From: Candidatus Rokuibacteriota bacterium
GTDB taxonomy: Bacteria > Methylomirabilota > Methylomirabilia > Rokubacteriales > CSP1-6
Direction of reading: 5' to 3'
Length of the DNA: 64,000 bases
Assembly (NCBI GenBank): GCA_016184365.1
Contig: JACPCW010000072.1
Location: 1 to 64,000, forward strand
Shown here: piece by piece, positions 12,801-20,537 of the stretch
Numbering within the stretch: the stretch's first letter is position 1
How the letters are laid out: every line of letters begins with the position of its first letter
Notes under the pieces: model-generated
Seen by the model: the letters and a program-made list of their open reading frames with translations, nothing else
Database searches by the model: none
What the model was told of the DNA's origin: nothing
Program-made: the position numbers and the translations under genes

Positions 12801-13174
12801 CCGAGGAGCCGGTCGCGGTAGACGAGCGGCTCGACCAGCACGGCGTTCGGCCCCCAGCGCTCGACGAACACGGGCACCGCGAGCTTCGAGCGCGGGTAGT
12901 CGTTGACGATGAGGCCCTGCCGGCGTTCGGCGGCCTGGCCGACCGGGCCGTCGCCGAGCGCGACGCGCAGCGTGCCGATCCAGTCGCCGATGCCGACCCA
13001 GGCATGCGGGACGAGGACGCCCTGCGCTTCGTCCCACAGGTACACCGCGCCGGACTTGCCGCGGACGAGCTCCATCGCGCGGCGAATGGTGCCGTCCAGC
13101 AGCGTGGCCAGATCGGTCTCGCGGACCGACTGGTCGGTGATCGGCCTCGACCGCCGCTTCACCGGCGACGGCAC
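9881..13174 (-). CDS. Hybrid sensor histidine kinase with four GAF domains, GAFx4-HisKA-HATPase-REC
   Basis: 1097 residues, soluble. Four GAF domains follow one another at roughly 20-165, 185-345, 360-510 and 530-675, each ending in a helix of the type ALENARLYAEAERRR that links to the next. HisKA has the HDF-type phospho-acceptor H726 in GRLAGGIAHDFNNLL. The ATPase domain shows NLAVNARDAMP, VHDTGSGMD and GSGLGLSMVYG. The C-terminal receiver has DEDE and the acceptor D in LLLTDAVMPGMSG with K in LPKPFTP. GAF2 and GAF3 are clearly similar to each other (GVVG.AV..R, VGDR.GRVF.D.D.R.A.AFA.QAA.ALENAR), so the array grew by duplication. The ligand is unknown. The gene stands alone. Confidence 0.93.
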   Translation of the reverse strand: MPSPVKRRSRPITDQSVRETDLATLLDGTIRRAMELVRGKSGAVYLWDEAQGVLVPHAWVGIGDWIGTLRVALGDGPVGQAAERRQGLIVNDYPRSKLAVPVFVERWGPNAVLVEPLVYRDRLLGVLSLSKTAPRTRFGARDRRVLAPVVQQAAIAIENGRLFAESEARRRRAEALAEVGGLLSQTLDSAAVSDLVIESIRRLLGARSAALYRVERGTGTLVAERISAGAAGTFYWTPRLELGQGVVGMAVRDRHAEAAPDVLLDERLRYAPESRARIAESTHRALLAVPLAVQRRVFGGLAVGDRTGRVFNDEDVRLAQAFANQAALALENARIYAVARREAARMAALVDVERLLSETLDPAVVAQRIVDNVRELLGARFAAVRRLDEATGTLGALAMSGAGREAANDLVFPKDTGVVGLAVAERRPVSTPNVLDDPRIVMSDDRRALISAASYRAVCALPLIVGERVIGGLVIGDREGRVFDDDDLRVARAFADQAAVALENARLYGEAERRRREAEVVAELAASISAALDIDTVLHRVADGARELCGSTGARIAMRDPETGAMNLLPGTTDTTEAAGRIIETGKGLGGRVLATGQPVRTANYAADAEFTKDYLPSVRDAGAVAMMAVPIAVGGETEGLLYVVNPADRPFSDRDEGILLRLADHAGVAIRNARLFAGERAAHADAERAAGALRRAFDDLSRAQEQLAQSQKMEAVGRLAGGIAHDFNNLLTIMLGRTELLLNRVEAEPVRKPLELIQKTANRAAELTQQLLAFSRRQILQPRLLDLTGVVDGMAGMLQRLLGEDVELVLRTQMPIGLVNADPGRVSQAVMNLAVNARDAMPRGGRLTIETRDVELDAAYTRDRGVPAGRYVMLGVHDTGSGMDAQTLGRIFEPFFTTKGVGQGSGLGLSMVYGIVQQSGGAIDVDSAPGRGSTFRIFLPRVAGEMDGDTAADRPVARPRGSETILIAEDEDEVRELAREILEHQGFHVLTARDGDEAIRVAAEHAAPIHLLLTDAVMPGMSGRELAEYLGPRRRDMRVLFMSGYTDDAMIRYGVSSAGLFLPKPFTPDTLVQTARAALDQSETASGAERGSETRT

Positions 13175-13351
13175 GGCGGGTCAGGACCGACGGGCCCGGA
13201 CCCGCGGTCTTCCGTCAATCCCACGAGCGCCGTTCACCGGCGGATATCGTGCGGCTCTGTCGACGCGCCTGCTGCCGCGGCTTCCGGGCGTCATCGCCGT
13301 CCCTCCGCTCCTGCATGGCTTCTGCATTATGGAGGAACGCGGCCGTCGTCG

Positions 13352-14311
13352 TCAGCCGGGGCTCTCGTCCGTGAGCACGCGCTGCACGTCGGCGAAGGAG
13401 AGGCGCCCGACCGGCCGGCCCGCCGCGTCGACCACGGTCACGGCGCCGTCCGGCGCCGCCAGGAGCGCGGGCAAGGCGCCGAGCGCGCTCGTGTGCAGGG
13501 AAACGGTCGGCGAACCCTTCGCCGCGCCGCCCGCGCCGGGCGCCATGACGTCCGGCACGGCGACGAGGCCGAGCCGTTTGAGCGCGCGGTCGGCGCCGAC
13601 GAACTCCTCGACGAACGGATCGGCCGGGCGCACGAGGATCTCCACCGGCGTCCCGTGCTGCACGAGCCGCCCGTCGCGCAGGATGGCGATGCGATCACCC
13701 ATCCGGATCGCCTCGTCCACGTCATGAGTCACGAAGACCACCGTCTTGCCGACGGCCGCCAGGATCTTCAGCAGCTCGTTCTGCAGCCGCGCGCGCGTGA
13801 TCGGGTCGACGGCGCCGAACGGCTCGTCCATCAGCATGACGGGCGGATCGCCGGCGAGCGCGCGCGCGACGCCGACGCGCTGCCGCTGCCCGCCGGACAG
13901 CTCGCGCGGATAGCGCCGCCGGAACGACGCGGGATCGAGCCCGACCAGCGCCAGCATCTCGTCGACGCGCGCCTCGAGGCGCGCCGGCGTCCAGCCGAGC
14001 AGGCGCGGCACGGTGGCGACGTTGTCGGCGATCGTCATGTGCGGGAAGAGGCCGACCTGCTGGATGACGTAGCCGATGCGACGGCGAAGCTCGACCGGAT
14101 CCGCCTTCGCGACGTCGCGGCCGTCGACTTCGATCGTGCCGCGCGTCGGCTCGATCAGGCGATTGATCATCCGCATCGTCGTCGTCTTGCCGCAGCCCGA
14201 GGGGCCGATGAGCACGCACGTTTCGCCGGCGGCGACGTCGAGCGTCAGATCGTCGACCGCGGCGCCCGCCTGGCCGGCGAAGACCTTCGTCAGACGGCGC
14301 AGGCGGATCAC
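13352..14311 (-). CDS. Osmoprotectant (glycine betaine/choline type) ABC transporter ATP-binding protein
   Basis: A 319-residue ABC ATPase of the OpuCA/ProV/OsmV group. Walker A is GPSGCGKTT, the Q-loop lies in VIQQVGLFPHMT, the signature is LSGGQRQRVGVARAL, Walker B is VMLMDEPFGAVDP and the H-switch is FVTHDVDEA. The C-terminal 80 residues (from about 240) hold a degenerate CBS-like regulatory region (SLHTSALGALPALLAAPDGAVTVVD). The start overlaps the stop of the upstream permease by four bases (ATGA). It is the last gene of a minus-strand operon that runs from 16716. Confidence 0.92.
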   Translation of the reverse strand: MIRLRRLTKVFAGQAGAAVDDLTLDVAAGETCVLIGPSGCGKTTTMRMINRLIEPTRGTIEVDGRDVAKADPVELRRRIGYVIQQVGLFPHMTIADNVATVPRLLGWTPARLEARVDEMLALVGLDPASFRRRYPRELSGGQRQRVGVARALAGDPPVMLMDEPFGAVDPITRARLQNELLKILAAVGKTVVFVTHDVDEAIRMGDRIAILRDGRLVQHGTPVEILVRPADPFVEEFVGADRALKRLGLVAVPDVMAPGAGGAAKGSPTVSLHTSALGALPALLAAPDGAVTVVDAAGRPVGRLSFADVQRVLTDESPG

Positions 14312-14958
14312 GACTCGCGCATCCCGCGCGGCGTGAGCGCGCGCTCGAGCAGGCTGAAGCCGAGCTCGGTGGCGATGGCGAGCGCGGTCACGGGAATCGC
14401 GCCGACGAGCAGCAGCTCGACCTGCATCATGCCGATGCCCGTCGTGATGAAGTCGCCGAGCCCGCCGCCGCCGATGAAGGCGGCGAGCGTCGCGCCGGCG
14501 ACGATCTGCACCGCCGACGTGCGCACGCCCGCCAGGATGACGGGCACGGCGATCGGCAGCTCGACGCGGCGCAAGACCTGTGATCCCGTCATGCCCATGC
14601 CGCGCGCGGATTCGACCGCGTCGGGATCGACCTGGCGGATGCCGACCCAGGTGTTCGTGACGATCGGCGGCAAGCCGAGGATCGCGAGCGCCAGGAACGA
14701 CGGCAGGAAGCCGATGCCGAGGAACGGCAGCATGAACGCGAGCACCGCGAGGCTCGGGATCGTGCGCGCGACGTTCACGCCGTTCAGGGCCACGAACGCC
14801 GCGCGGGGGCGGCGCGTGACGGCGGCGCCGAGCGGGATGCCGACCGCCGCCGCGACGAGCAGGGCGGAGCCGGAGAGCAGCAGGTGCGTGACGAGCGCCT
14901 CGCGGAAGAGCCGCGGATTCTGCGCGATGTAATCGACCGCCGCGCCGAGCAGCGTCAC
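14308..14958 (-). CDS. Osmoprotectant ABC transporter permease (second)
   Basis: 216 residues with five or six membrane segments and the binding-protein-dependent permease loop ESARGMGMTGSQVLRRVELPIAVPVILAG, which contacts the ATPase. Like OpuCB/OpuCD and OsmW/OsmY, it belongs to a pair of short permeases that form a heterodimer. The frame is open further upstream, but GTG at 14958 overlaps the stop of the preceding permease (GTGA), fitting tight translational coupling. Confidence 0.9.
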   Translation of the reverse strand: MTLLGAAVDYIAQNPRLFREALVTHLLLSGSALLVAAAVGIPLGAAVTRRPRAAFVALNGVNVARTIPSLAVLAFMLPFLGIGFLPSFLALAILGLPPIVTNTWVGIRQVDPDAVESARGMGMTGSQVLRRVELPIAVPVILAGVRTSAVQIVAGATLAAFIGGGGLGDFITTGIGMMQVELLLVGAIPVTALAIATELGFSLLERALTPRGMRES

Positions 14959-15575
14959 GCGCGGCTCGCGCGCAGGCGGCGCTCCACGCGCGTGAGCGCG
15001 ACGTCGACGCCGATCGCCATCGCCGCCGTGCCGACGCCCCCGACGACGATCTTGGTCGCGAACTGCTGCTGGATGCCGCTGAAGATCAGCGCGCCGAGGC
15101 CGCCGGCGTTGATGTAGGCGGCGATCGTCGCGATGCCGATCACCGTGACCGTCGCGATGCGGAGGCCGGCGACGATGACCGGCATCGCGAGCGGCAGCTC
15201 GACGCGCGTCAGCAGCTGCCAGCGCCCGAGCCCCATGCCGCGCGCGGCTTCCAGGACGTCGGCGGGCACTTCGCGCAGCCCCGTCGCGATGTTCCGGATC
15301 AGGATCAGCAGCGAGTACGCGACGAGGCCGATGATCGCCGGCGGGCGTCCGAGCCCGACGACGGGGATCAGCAGCGCGAAGAGGGCCAGGCTCGGGATCG
15401 TGTAGAGGAGCGCCGTCCCGGCCATCACGACGGCGTAGGCGCGCGGACGGCGGCTGATCCAGACGCCGACGGTGAGCGAGATCGCGAAGGCGATCGCCAC
15501 GGAGACGAGCACGAGGACGACGTGCTCCCAGGCGGCGAGCGCGATGTCGTCCGCGTGGCGGATGACCCAGGTCAT
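14955..15575 (-). CDS. Osmoprotectant ABC transporter permease (first)
   Basis: 206 residues, five or six membrane segments, with the coupling loop LEAARGMGLGRWQLLTRVELPLAMP. Its sequence resembles the other permease of this operon at the same positions (GMG..., VELP.A.PVI.AG.R). The ATG at 15575 overlaps the stop of the short ammonia-lyase remnant upstream (ATGA), so translation may depend on ribosomes passing through that remnant. Confidence 0.9.
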   Translation of the reverse strand: MTWVIRHADDIALAAWEHVVLVLVSVAIAFAISLTVGVWISRRPRAYAVVMAGTALLYTIPSLALFALLIPVVGLGRPPAIIGLVAYSLLILIRNIATGLREVPADVLEAARGMGLGRWQLLTRVELPLAMPVIVAGLRIATVTVIGIATIAAYINAGGLGALIFSGIQQQFATKIVVGGVGTAAMAIGVDVALTRVERRLRASRA

Positions 15576-15828
15576 ACGCCGCGGGCGAGCTCGCCGGCGA
15601 TGATCGCCGTGCGCACACGCTCGATGTCCGGGCCGGGCGGCCGGTCGTCGTCGAGCGGCGGCACGAGGCGCCGGACGGTGTCCCACGCGGCGCGCTCGAC
15701 GATGGCGCGCGCCCGGGCGAGACGCTCACGGACGGGACGGCCGAGGACGACCGGGGCGCCGTCGCGCGCCACGCGCACGATCGCGGTGACGTCGAGCGGG
15801 GCGGCGCCGAGAACGACGTCCGCCGCTA
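15572..15828 (-). pseudogene. Internally deleted aromatic amino acid (histidine) ammonia-lyase remnant
   Basis: About 85 codons between the binding protein and the first permease. The first half, LDVTAIVRVARDGAPVVL then RERLARARAIVERA, matches the N-terminus of histidine/phenylalanine ammonia-lyases. The second half, VRRLVPPLDDDRPPGPDIER then IIAGEL, matches their extreme C-terminus. The roughly 400 residues between, including the MIO cofactor site (Ala-Ser-Gly), are absent, so it cannot be an active lyase. There is no ATG near the 5' end. The frame is intact and its stop overlaps the permease start, so it may persist for translational coupling. The family call rests on motif recall. Confidence 0.55.
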
Positions 15829-16716
15829 TCTGAGCACGCCCTTCTTGCGCAGGAAGTCGCGCGCGACGTCCTTCGGCTCTTCCTTGTCGCCGTCGACCCG
15901 CCAGTTCATCTCCGACATCGACACGTCGTCGAGCAGCGCGGAGACCTGGTCGAGGATGCTCGCCGCCTGCGGCGTGTCGCGCAGCGCCTGCGGGCGAACG
16001 ACCGGCGCGACGAAATACGGCGGCCAGAGCCGCTGGTCGTCCGTGAGCTTCACGAGCTTCTGCGCGGCGATCTGTCCGTCGGTCGCGTAGCCGTCGATCA
16101 CGTCGACCTGCTTGTTCGCGAGCGCCTGGTAGCGCAGCCCGATGGCGAACTGGCGGTCCTCTTTCCACTCGATGCCGTACTTCGCCTTCAGCCCGGGCAC
16201 GCCGTCCTTGCGGTTGCGGAACTCGGGGCCGGCGCCGAGGACGAGCTGCTTCGACACCTTGGCGAGATCGGTGAGCGTCTTGAGCTGATGCTTCTGCGCG
16301 ATCTCGGGCAGCACGACCAGGACGTAGGTGTTGTTGATCTTCGTCGGCTTGAGCCACGTGAGCTTGAGTTCCCGCTCGTAGTGCGCCTTCACCTTCTGGT
16401 AGACGGCGTCGGGATCGGTCATCGTCTCGGCCTTCAGCACGTTGGCGAGCGCCGTTCCCGTGTACTCGGGATACATGTCGATCTCGCCCGACACGAGCGC
16501 CTGGTGCGCGATCAGCGTGCCGCCCATGTTGAGCTTGCGCTCCACCCGGACGCCCTTCGCCTCGAGCGCCTGGGCGTAGAGCTCGCCGAGGACGACCTGC
16601 TCGGTGAAGTTCTTCGAGCCGATGCGAAGGCCGGCGGCGTCCGCGGTGACGACGGGCGCCGCGAGCAGGGCGAAGACGAGCGCGACGGTGAGGCCGCGGG
16701 GCCGAAGCAGGTGCAT
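15826..16716 (-). CDS. Osmoprotectant ABC transporter substrate-binding protein
   Basis: A 296-residue periplasmic binding protein of the OpuCC/OsmX/YehZ type. A signal peptide (residues 1-27, cut near ADA-AG) is followed by the family opening GLRIGSKNFTEQVVLGELYAQ. Later motifs are SGEIDMYPEYTGTA and VDVIDGYATDGQIA. It captures quaternary amines such as glycine betaine or choline. The aromatic cage residues cannot be placed with certainty by eye, so the exact ligand is open. It is the first gene of the operon; a GAGG ribosome site precedes the ATG. Confidence 0.92.
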   Translation of the reverse strand: MHLLRPRGLTVALVFALLAAPVVTADAAGLRIGSKNFTEQVVLGELYAQALEAKGVRVERKLNMGGTLIAHQALVSGEIDMYPEYTGTALANVLKAETMTDPDAVYQKVKAHYERELKLTWLKPTKINNTYVLVVLPEIAQKHQLKTLTDLAKVSKQLVLGAGPEFRNRKDGVPGLKAKYGIEWKEDRQFAIGLRYQALANKQVDVIDGYATDGQIAAQKLVKLTDDQRLWPPYFVAPVVRPQALRDTPQAASILDQVSALLDDVSMSEMNWRVDGDKEEPKDVARDFLRKKGVLR

Positions 16717-16776
16717 GGTGGTCGAGACCTCCTGTGCGGGTCGGCAGCGTCGGTGCGCGGATTATACTGCCCTGGC

Positions 16777-17304
16777 ATGAGCGATCGCGTCGTCGCCGCC
16801 GTCATCGGAGCGCTGTCGATCCTGGTGCTCGGCATCGTCGGCGCGCTGACGCTCGGCCCCTCGGGCCGCGGCGGCGGCATGGACGTGTCCGCGCTGCCGA
16901 CCGTGAACGCCGCGCTGAACGCGACGAGCGCGGTGCTGCTGGGGACGGGCTTCGTGCTGATCCGCCGGCGCCGCGTCCGCGCGCACCTGATGGCGATGAC
17001 CGCCGCGTTCGCGACGTCGACGCTGTTCCTCGTGTCGTACGTGACCTACCACTATCACGCGGGCTCACGGCCGTTCACGGGGCAGGGCCTCGTGCGGCCG
17101 GTCTACTTCGTCCTGCTGCTGACGCACATCGTGCTGGCGGCGGTCATCGTGCCGCTGGCGTTGACGACGCTCTATCGCGCGTGGCGCGGCGACTTCACGA
17201 GGCACCGATGGATCGCGCGGTGGACGCTGCCGATCTGGCTGTACGTGTCGGTGACGGGAGTCGCGGTGTACTGGATGCTGTACCACCTGACCCCGGCGCA
17301 GTAG
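16777..17304 (+). CDS. DUF420 family membrane protein
   Basis: 175 residues with five membrane segments (about 5-27, 40-62, 72-92, 110-132, 145-168). The histidine-containing pattern of the DUF420/YozB family is present: LPTVNAALNATSAVLL, SYVTYHYHAG, TLYRAWRGDFTRHRWIARWTLP. Family members often sit with cytochrome oxidase assembly genes and may bind haem or copper through the conserved histidines; no biochemical role is established. Here the neighbours are the osmoprotectant operon (divergent) and a receiver gene (convergent). Confidence 0.85.
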   Translation: MSDRVVAAVIGALSILVLGIVGALTLGPSGRGGGMDVSALPTVNAALNATSAVLLGTGFVLIRRRRVRAHLMAMTAAFATSTLFLVSYVTYHYHAGSRPFTGQGLVRPVYFVLLLTHIVLAAVIVPLALTTLYRAWRGDFTRHRWIARWTLPIWLYVSVTGVAVYWMLYHLTPAQ

Positions 17305-17316
17305 CGCGGGGCGGCG

Positions 17317-17389
17317 GAACCAACCGGGCGGCCGAGCGACCGAGCGATGGAAGCAACCGAGCGGCCGAGCGGGCGACCGAGCGGCGACG
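17317..17389. repeat. Imperfect tandem repeat of CCGAGCG units
   Basis: The gap between the convergent DUF420 and receiver genes holds about five to six copies of (A/G)CCGAGCG. They are arranged as two longer imperfect units of about 30 bases, each starting with AACCG(A/G)GCGGCCGAGCG. It is short and low in complexity. It may be a slippage product and may also serve as the transcription end region. Confidence 0.6.
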
Positions 17390-17395
17390 CGAGGC

Positions 17396-17773
17396 TCAGG
17401 CAGCGACGTCGTCGCGAGGCCGCGCGCCGACGATCTGGTCCCGCAGCTGCTCCCAGTCGAACGGCTTCCGAAGCACGACGTCGGCGCCGGCGGCGGTGGC
17501 GCGCGTGACCTGGCGCTCGTCCGATCCCGAGATGACGACGACGCGCGGCCGCGGCGTCGCGCTGGCCACGATCTCGCGGATGAGGATCTCGCCGGGAATG
17601 TCGGGCAGCCGCAGGTCGGTCAGGAGGACGTCGAACGTCTCCCGCGAGGCCGCGTCGATGGCCTCACGGCCGGTGGGCACGGCCACGACCTCGATACCTT
17701 CCACCCCGATGAACAGCGTGAGCAGCTTGCGGACGTCATCGGCGTCTTCGACGAGGAGGACGCGAAGTGCCAT
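17396..17773 (-). CDS. Stand-alone response regulator receiver domain
   Basis: 125 residues, one receiver domain: VLLVEDADDVRKLL, the acceptor D in VLLTDLRLPDIPGE, S/T at VVISGSDE and K in VLRKPFDWEQL. No output domain. The frame is open far upstream, but the ATG at 17773 fits the domain. Immediately upstream, on the same strand, is a perfect -24/-12 promoter match (17788-17802). It is divergent from the molybdopterin oxidoreductase gene. Confidence 0.88.
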   Translation of the reverse strand: MALRVLLVEDADDVRKLLTLFIGVEGIEVVAVPTGREAIDAASRETFDVLLTDLRLPDIPGEILIREIVASATPRPRVVVISGSDERQVTRATAAGADVVLRKPFDWEQLRDQIVGARPRDDVAA

Positions 17774-17787
17774 GGATAGCCCACGTG

Positions 17788-17802
17788 GCAATCGCCGTGC
17801 CA
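17788..17802 (-). promoter_or_regulatory. Sigma-54 (-24/-12) promoter, perfect consensus match
   Basis: Read on the minus strand, TGGCACG-GCGA-TTGC matches all 11 core positions of the sigma-54 consensus with the right spacing. It points at the receiver gene starting at 17773. The predicted transcription start lies only about three bases before the ATG, so the message would be nearly leaderless, or the true start is further in. The same bases read on the plus strand give a weaker -24/-12 pattern towards the oxidoreductase. Confidence 0.6.
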
Positions 17803-17815
17803 TGATGCAGGCCTC

Positions 17816-19969
17816 ATGACGGCCAGCCCTTCGATCGCCGACGGCACGTTCCCCAGCACCTGCTGGGAATGCGGCACGATCTGCGGCTCGCTCGTGACCG
17901 TGAAAGACGGCCAGGTGGCCAAGGTCGGTCCGAACCCCGACCATCCCGCGACGCGCGGCGCGTTCTGCGTGAAAGGCATTCTCGGCGCGCCCGGCTGGAC
18001 GACGCATCCGTCGCGCCTGACCCAGCCGCTCCGGCGTGTCGGCACGCGCGGCGAGGGGCGGTGGGAGCCGCTCGGCTGGGACGACGCGCTCGACGTGATG
18101 GCGGACGGTCTCGCCTCGGTGCGCGAGCGCTTCGGGCCGCTCGCGATCGCCGGCGCGGTCAGCGGCGCGTTCTTCAGCCGCGGTCTCACCGTGGCGCTCC
18201 TCATGCGGTCGCTCGGCTCGCCGAACTGGCTGATCAACCAGGACCTGTGCGGCGGGTGCCGCGCGCTGAGCGACCGGCTGACGGGGCTCGCGATCGATCG
18301 CGGGGAAGACATCGACGCGACCCGCTGCGCGCTCGTCGTCGGGCGCAACCCGTCCGCGGCCGACCCCGCGCAGTGGCAGGCGCTCAGGCGCGCCCGAGCG
18401 AAGGGCGCGCGCATCATCGCGATCGATCCCAAGCGCATTCCGGTCGCGGACATCGCCGATCTGTGGCTGCGCGTGCGGCCGGGCACCGACGCGGCGCTCG
18501 CGCTGGCGATGATCCACGTCCTCGTGACCGAGGGCCGGCACGACCGCGAGTTCGTCGCGCGATGGACGCACGGCTTCGACGCGCTCGCGGCGCGCGCGGC
18601 GCAGTATCCGCCGGAGGTGGCCGCGCGCCTGACGGGTGTCGCGGCCGACGACATCGTCCGCGCGGCGCGGATGTACGCCGACGGGCCGTCGACGTTCGTG
18701 TCCGGCCACGGCATCGACGCGTTCAGCGCCGGTGTGCAGACGTTCCGCGCGTATCACGGCCTCGTCGCGATCAGCGGCAACCTCGACCGCGAAGGCGGCA
18801 ACCGGCGTGTGAAGCGCCCGGCGGGCTATCGCACGTATCTCGACCTGCTCCATCACCCGGATTTCCGGCTGCCGCGCGAGGTGGAAGAGCGCACGATCGG
18901 CGCCGACCGGTTCCCGCTGTGGGCGGGGCCGCGCGGCTGGCAGATGGCCTGTCACAACCCGTCGGTGATCGACGCGATCCTGACCGGGGAGCCGTATCCG
19001 ATCCGCGCGATGTACGTGAGCGGCGTGAACGTCGTCGTGACGTACCCGAACGCGCGCAAGACGGCGCGCGCGCTCGCGTCGCTCGATTTCCTCGCCGTCG
19101 CGTCGCAGACCATGACGCCGACGGCCGAGCTCGCCGATCTGGTGCTGCCGAAGACGACGACGCTCGAAGAGGAAGAGGTGTCGCTGAACCCGGCCGGTCC
19201 GTGCGTCACCTATACCCGGGCCGCGGTGCCGCCGCGCGGCCAGGCGCGCTGCGATCTCGACATCGCCGTCGGGCTGCTCGACCGGCTCGAGGCCCGCGGC
19301 GCGATCGCGAAGAACTTCTTCCGGTGGCGGACCCAGCGCGAGTTCTGCGACTTCCTCCTGGCGGACACGACGATCTCGCTCGACGACCTCCGCACCCGCG
19401 GCTTCGCGACGTATCCCTACCGGCTCGGCAATTTCGACGAGCAGGGCTTCAACACGCCGACCGGCAAGATCGAGCTCTTCTCGACGACGCTCGACGGTCT
19501 CGGCCTCGATCCGCTGCCCGATTTCGTGACGCCGGCGGCCGAGCGCGAGGGACACGATGCGGGCGCGTACCCCCTCGTCCTCCTGACCGGCGATCGCGAG
19601 AAGGCGTACCACCATTCGCGCTTCCGCGAGCAGGCATGGGCCCGACGCATGTCGCCGGATCCCGAGCTGCGCGTGCATCCGGAGACGGCCGCGGCCCACG
19701 GCATCGCGCGCGGCGACTGGGTGTGGGTCGAGACCTCCGGGGGCCCGGGTCGCTGCCGGCTTCGCGTCGAGCTCACCGAGGCGACGCCGCCGGGCGTCGT
19801 CTCGACGGGCATGGGCTGGTGGTTTCCCGACGCGCCCGTTCCGGACCACGGCGCCTTCGACGTCAACGTGAACGCCGCGATGTCGTACGACGGTCCGTGG
19901 GATCCCGTGTCGGGCTCGGCCGACACGCGCGGCCTGCGCTGCCGCCTCGTCCCGGTCCCCGCCGCGTAA
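17816..19969 (+). CDS. Molybdopterin (bis-MGD) oxidoreductase, substrate unknown
   Basis: A 717-residue member of the DMSO reductase superfamily. The N-terminal cysteines C16, C19, C23 and C51 (C-x2-C-x3-C-x27-C) bind one 4Fe-4S cluster. C145 or C148 in NQDLCGGCRAL lies where formate dehydrogenase and related enzymes place the metal-ligating Cys/Sec. The C-terminal molybdopterin dinucleotide domain starts near residue 590 (PLVLLTGDREKAYHHSRF) and includes the motif VHPETAAAHGIARGDWV. No twin-arginine signal is present, so it should act in the cytoplasm. There are no FeS or membrane partner subunits beside it. Length and layout resemble the single-subunit enzymes of this superfamily; the substrate cannot be told. 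Confidence 0.88.
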   Translation: MTASPSIADGTFPSTCWECGTICGSLVTVKDGQVAKVGPNPDHPATRGAFCVKGILGAPGWTTHPSRLTQPLRRVGTRGEGRWEPLGWDDALDVMADGLASVRERFGPLAIAGAVSGAFFSRGLTVALLMRSLGSPNWLINQDLCGGCRALSDRLTGLAIDRGEDIDATRCALVVGRNPSAADPAQWQALRRARAKGARIIAIDPKRIPVADIADLWLRVRPGTDAALALAMIHVLVTEGRHDREFVARWTHGFDALAARAAQYPPEVAARLTGVAADDIVRAARMYADGPSTFVSGHGIDAFSAGVQTFRAYHGLVAISGNLDREGGNRRVKRPAGYRTYLDLLHHPDFRLPREVEERTIGADRFPLWAGPRGWQMACHNPSVIDAILTGEPYPIRAMYVSGVNVVVTYPNARKTARALASLDFLAVASQTMTPTAELADLVLPKTTTLEEEEVSLNPAGPCVTYTRAAVPPRGQARCDLDIAVGLLDRLEARGAIAKNFFRWRTQREFCDFLLADTTISLDDLRTRGFATYPYRLGNFDEQGFNTPTGKIELFSTTLDGLGLDPLPDFVTPAAEREGHDAGAYPLVLLTGDREKAYHHSRFREQAWARRMSPDPELRVHPETAAAHGIARGDWVWVETSGGPGRCRLRVELTEATPPGVVSTGMGWWFPDAPVPDHGAFDVNVNAAMSYDGPWDPVSGSADTRGLRCRLVPVPAA

Positions 19970-20010
19970 GTTCGCGTCGCGACGACTCTTTCGCGCGGCG
20001 GGCGCATCGC

Positions 20011-20026
20011 TGGCACCGCCTTCGCA
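20011..20026 (+). promoter_or_regulatory. Candidate sigma-54 (-24/-12) promoter
   Basis: TGGCACCGCCTTCGCA agrees with the consensus at 9 of 11 core positions, GG at 20012-20013 and GC at 20024-20025. The predicted start near 20037 leaves a 15-base leader that contains the GGAGGGG ribosome site of the hemerythrin gene. Confidence 0.5.
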
Positions 20027-20051
20027 CCTTCCGGGCGGGCGGAGGGGCCGG

Positions 20052-20537
20052 ATGAAAGCGACGACGGTGCTCAGGCAGGACCACGCGCAGGTGCGGCGCC
20101 TCTTCGCACAGCTCGGCCGCACGAAGCCGACGAACATCGCCCGGCGCCAAGCGCTCGTCGACGAGCTCGTGACGGCGATCGAGATCCACGCCAAGACGGA
20201 AGAGGAGCTCTTCTATCCGGTCATCGCGCCGCTCGCGCCGCGCGCCGTGCAGGACGGGGAAGACGAACATGGCGAGATCGGGACCCTCATCGCCGACGTC
20301 GAGCGCTGCGCCGCCGACTCACCGGCGCTCGACCGGGCGCTCGCGCATCTCCGCACCCGGATCGAGCACCACGTCGCCGAGGAAGAACGCGCTCTCTTCG
20401 CCGCCGCGGCGCGGCTCGGCCACGAGCATCTGACGTGGCTCGGCGGCGAGATGACGGCGCGCAAGAGCCAGCTTCTGCAGAGTCCAATGCAGAAAGCGCT
20501 GCGCGGGATGAAGAAGCTCGCGCGGAAGGTCGCCTAA
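20052..20537 (+). CDS. Hemerythrin HHE domain protein
   Basis: A 161-residue four-helix bundle with the di-iron ligand pattern: H10 in RQDHAQV, IHAKTEEELFYP (H and E), DEHGEIGTL (H and E) and IEHHVAEEERALF (H and E). HHE proteins bind oxygen or nitric oxide, or sense and store iron. The last 25 residues are basic (KALRGMKKLARKVA). A strong GGAGGGG site precedes the ATG and a sigma-54-like promoter lies upstream. Its stop codon overlaps the stop of the convergent gene by four bases. Confidence 0.9.
   Translation: MKATTVLRQDHAQVRRLFAQLGRTKPTNIARRQALVDELVTAIEIHAKTEEELFYPVIAPLAPRAVQDGEDEHGEIGTLIADVERCAADSPALDRALAHLRTRIEHHVAEEERALFAAAARLGHEHLTWLGGEMTARKSQLLQSPMQKALRGMKKLARKVA

Noticed and set aside
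10997..14932. A 1311-codon plus-strand open frame opposite the GAF kinase and ABC operon
   Set aside because: It is the antisense shadow of real minus-strand genes in GC-rich DNA; it is rich in Arg/Asp/His and shows no family motif.
17317..17389. Tandem CCGAGCG repeats as a protein-coding or CRISPR-like array
   Set aside because: Units are too short, irregular and without spacers; simple slippage explains them.
17396..20194. A 932-codon minus-strand frame opposite the molybdopterin oxidoreductase
   Set aside because: Only its last 125 codons (17396-17773) are a real receiver protein; the rest is antisense to the oxidoreductase and lacks any domain pattern.
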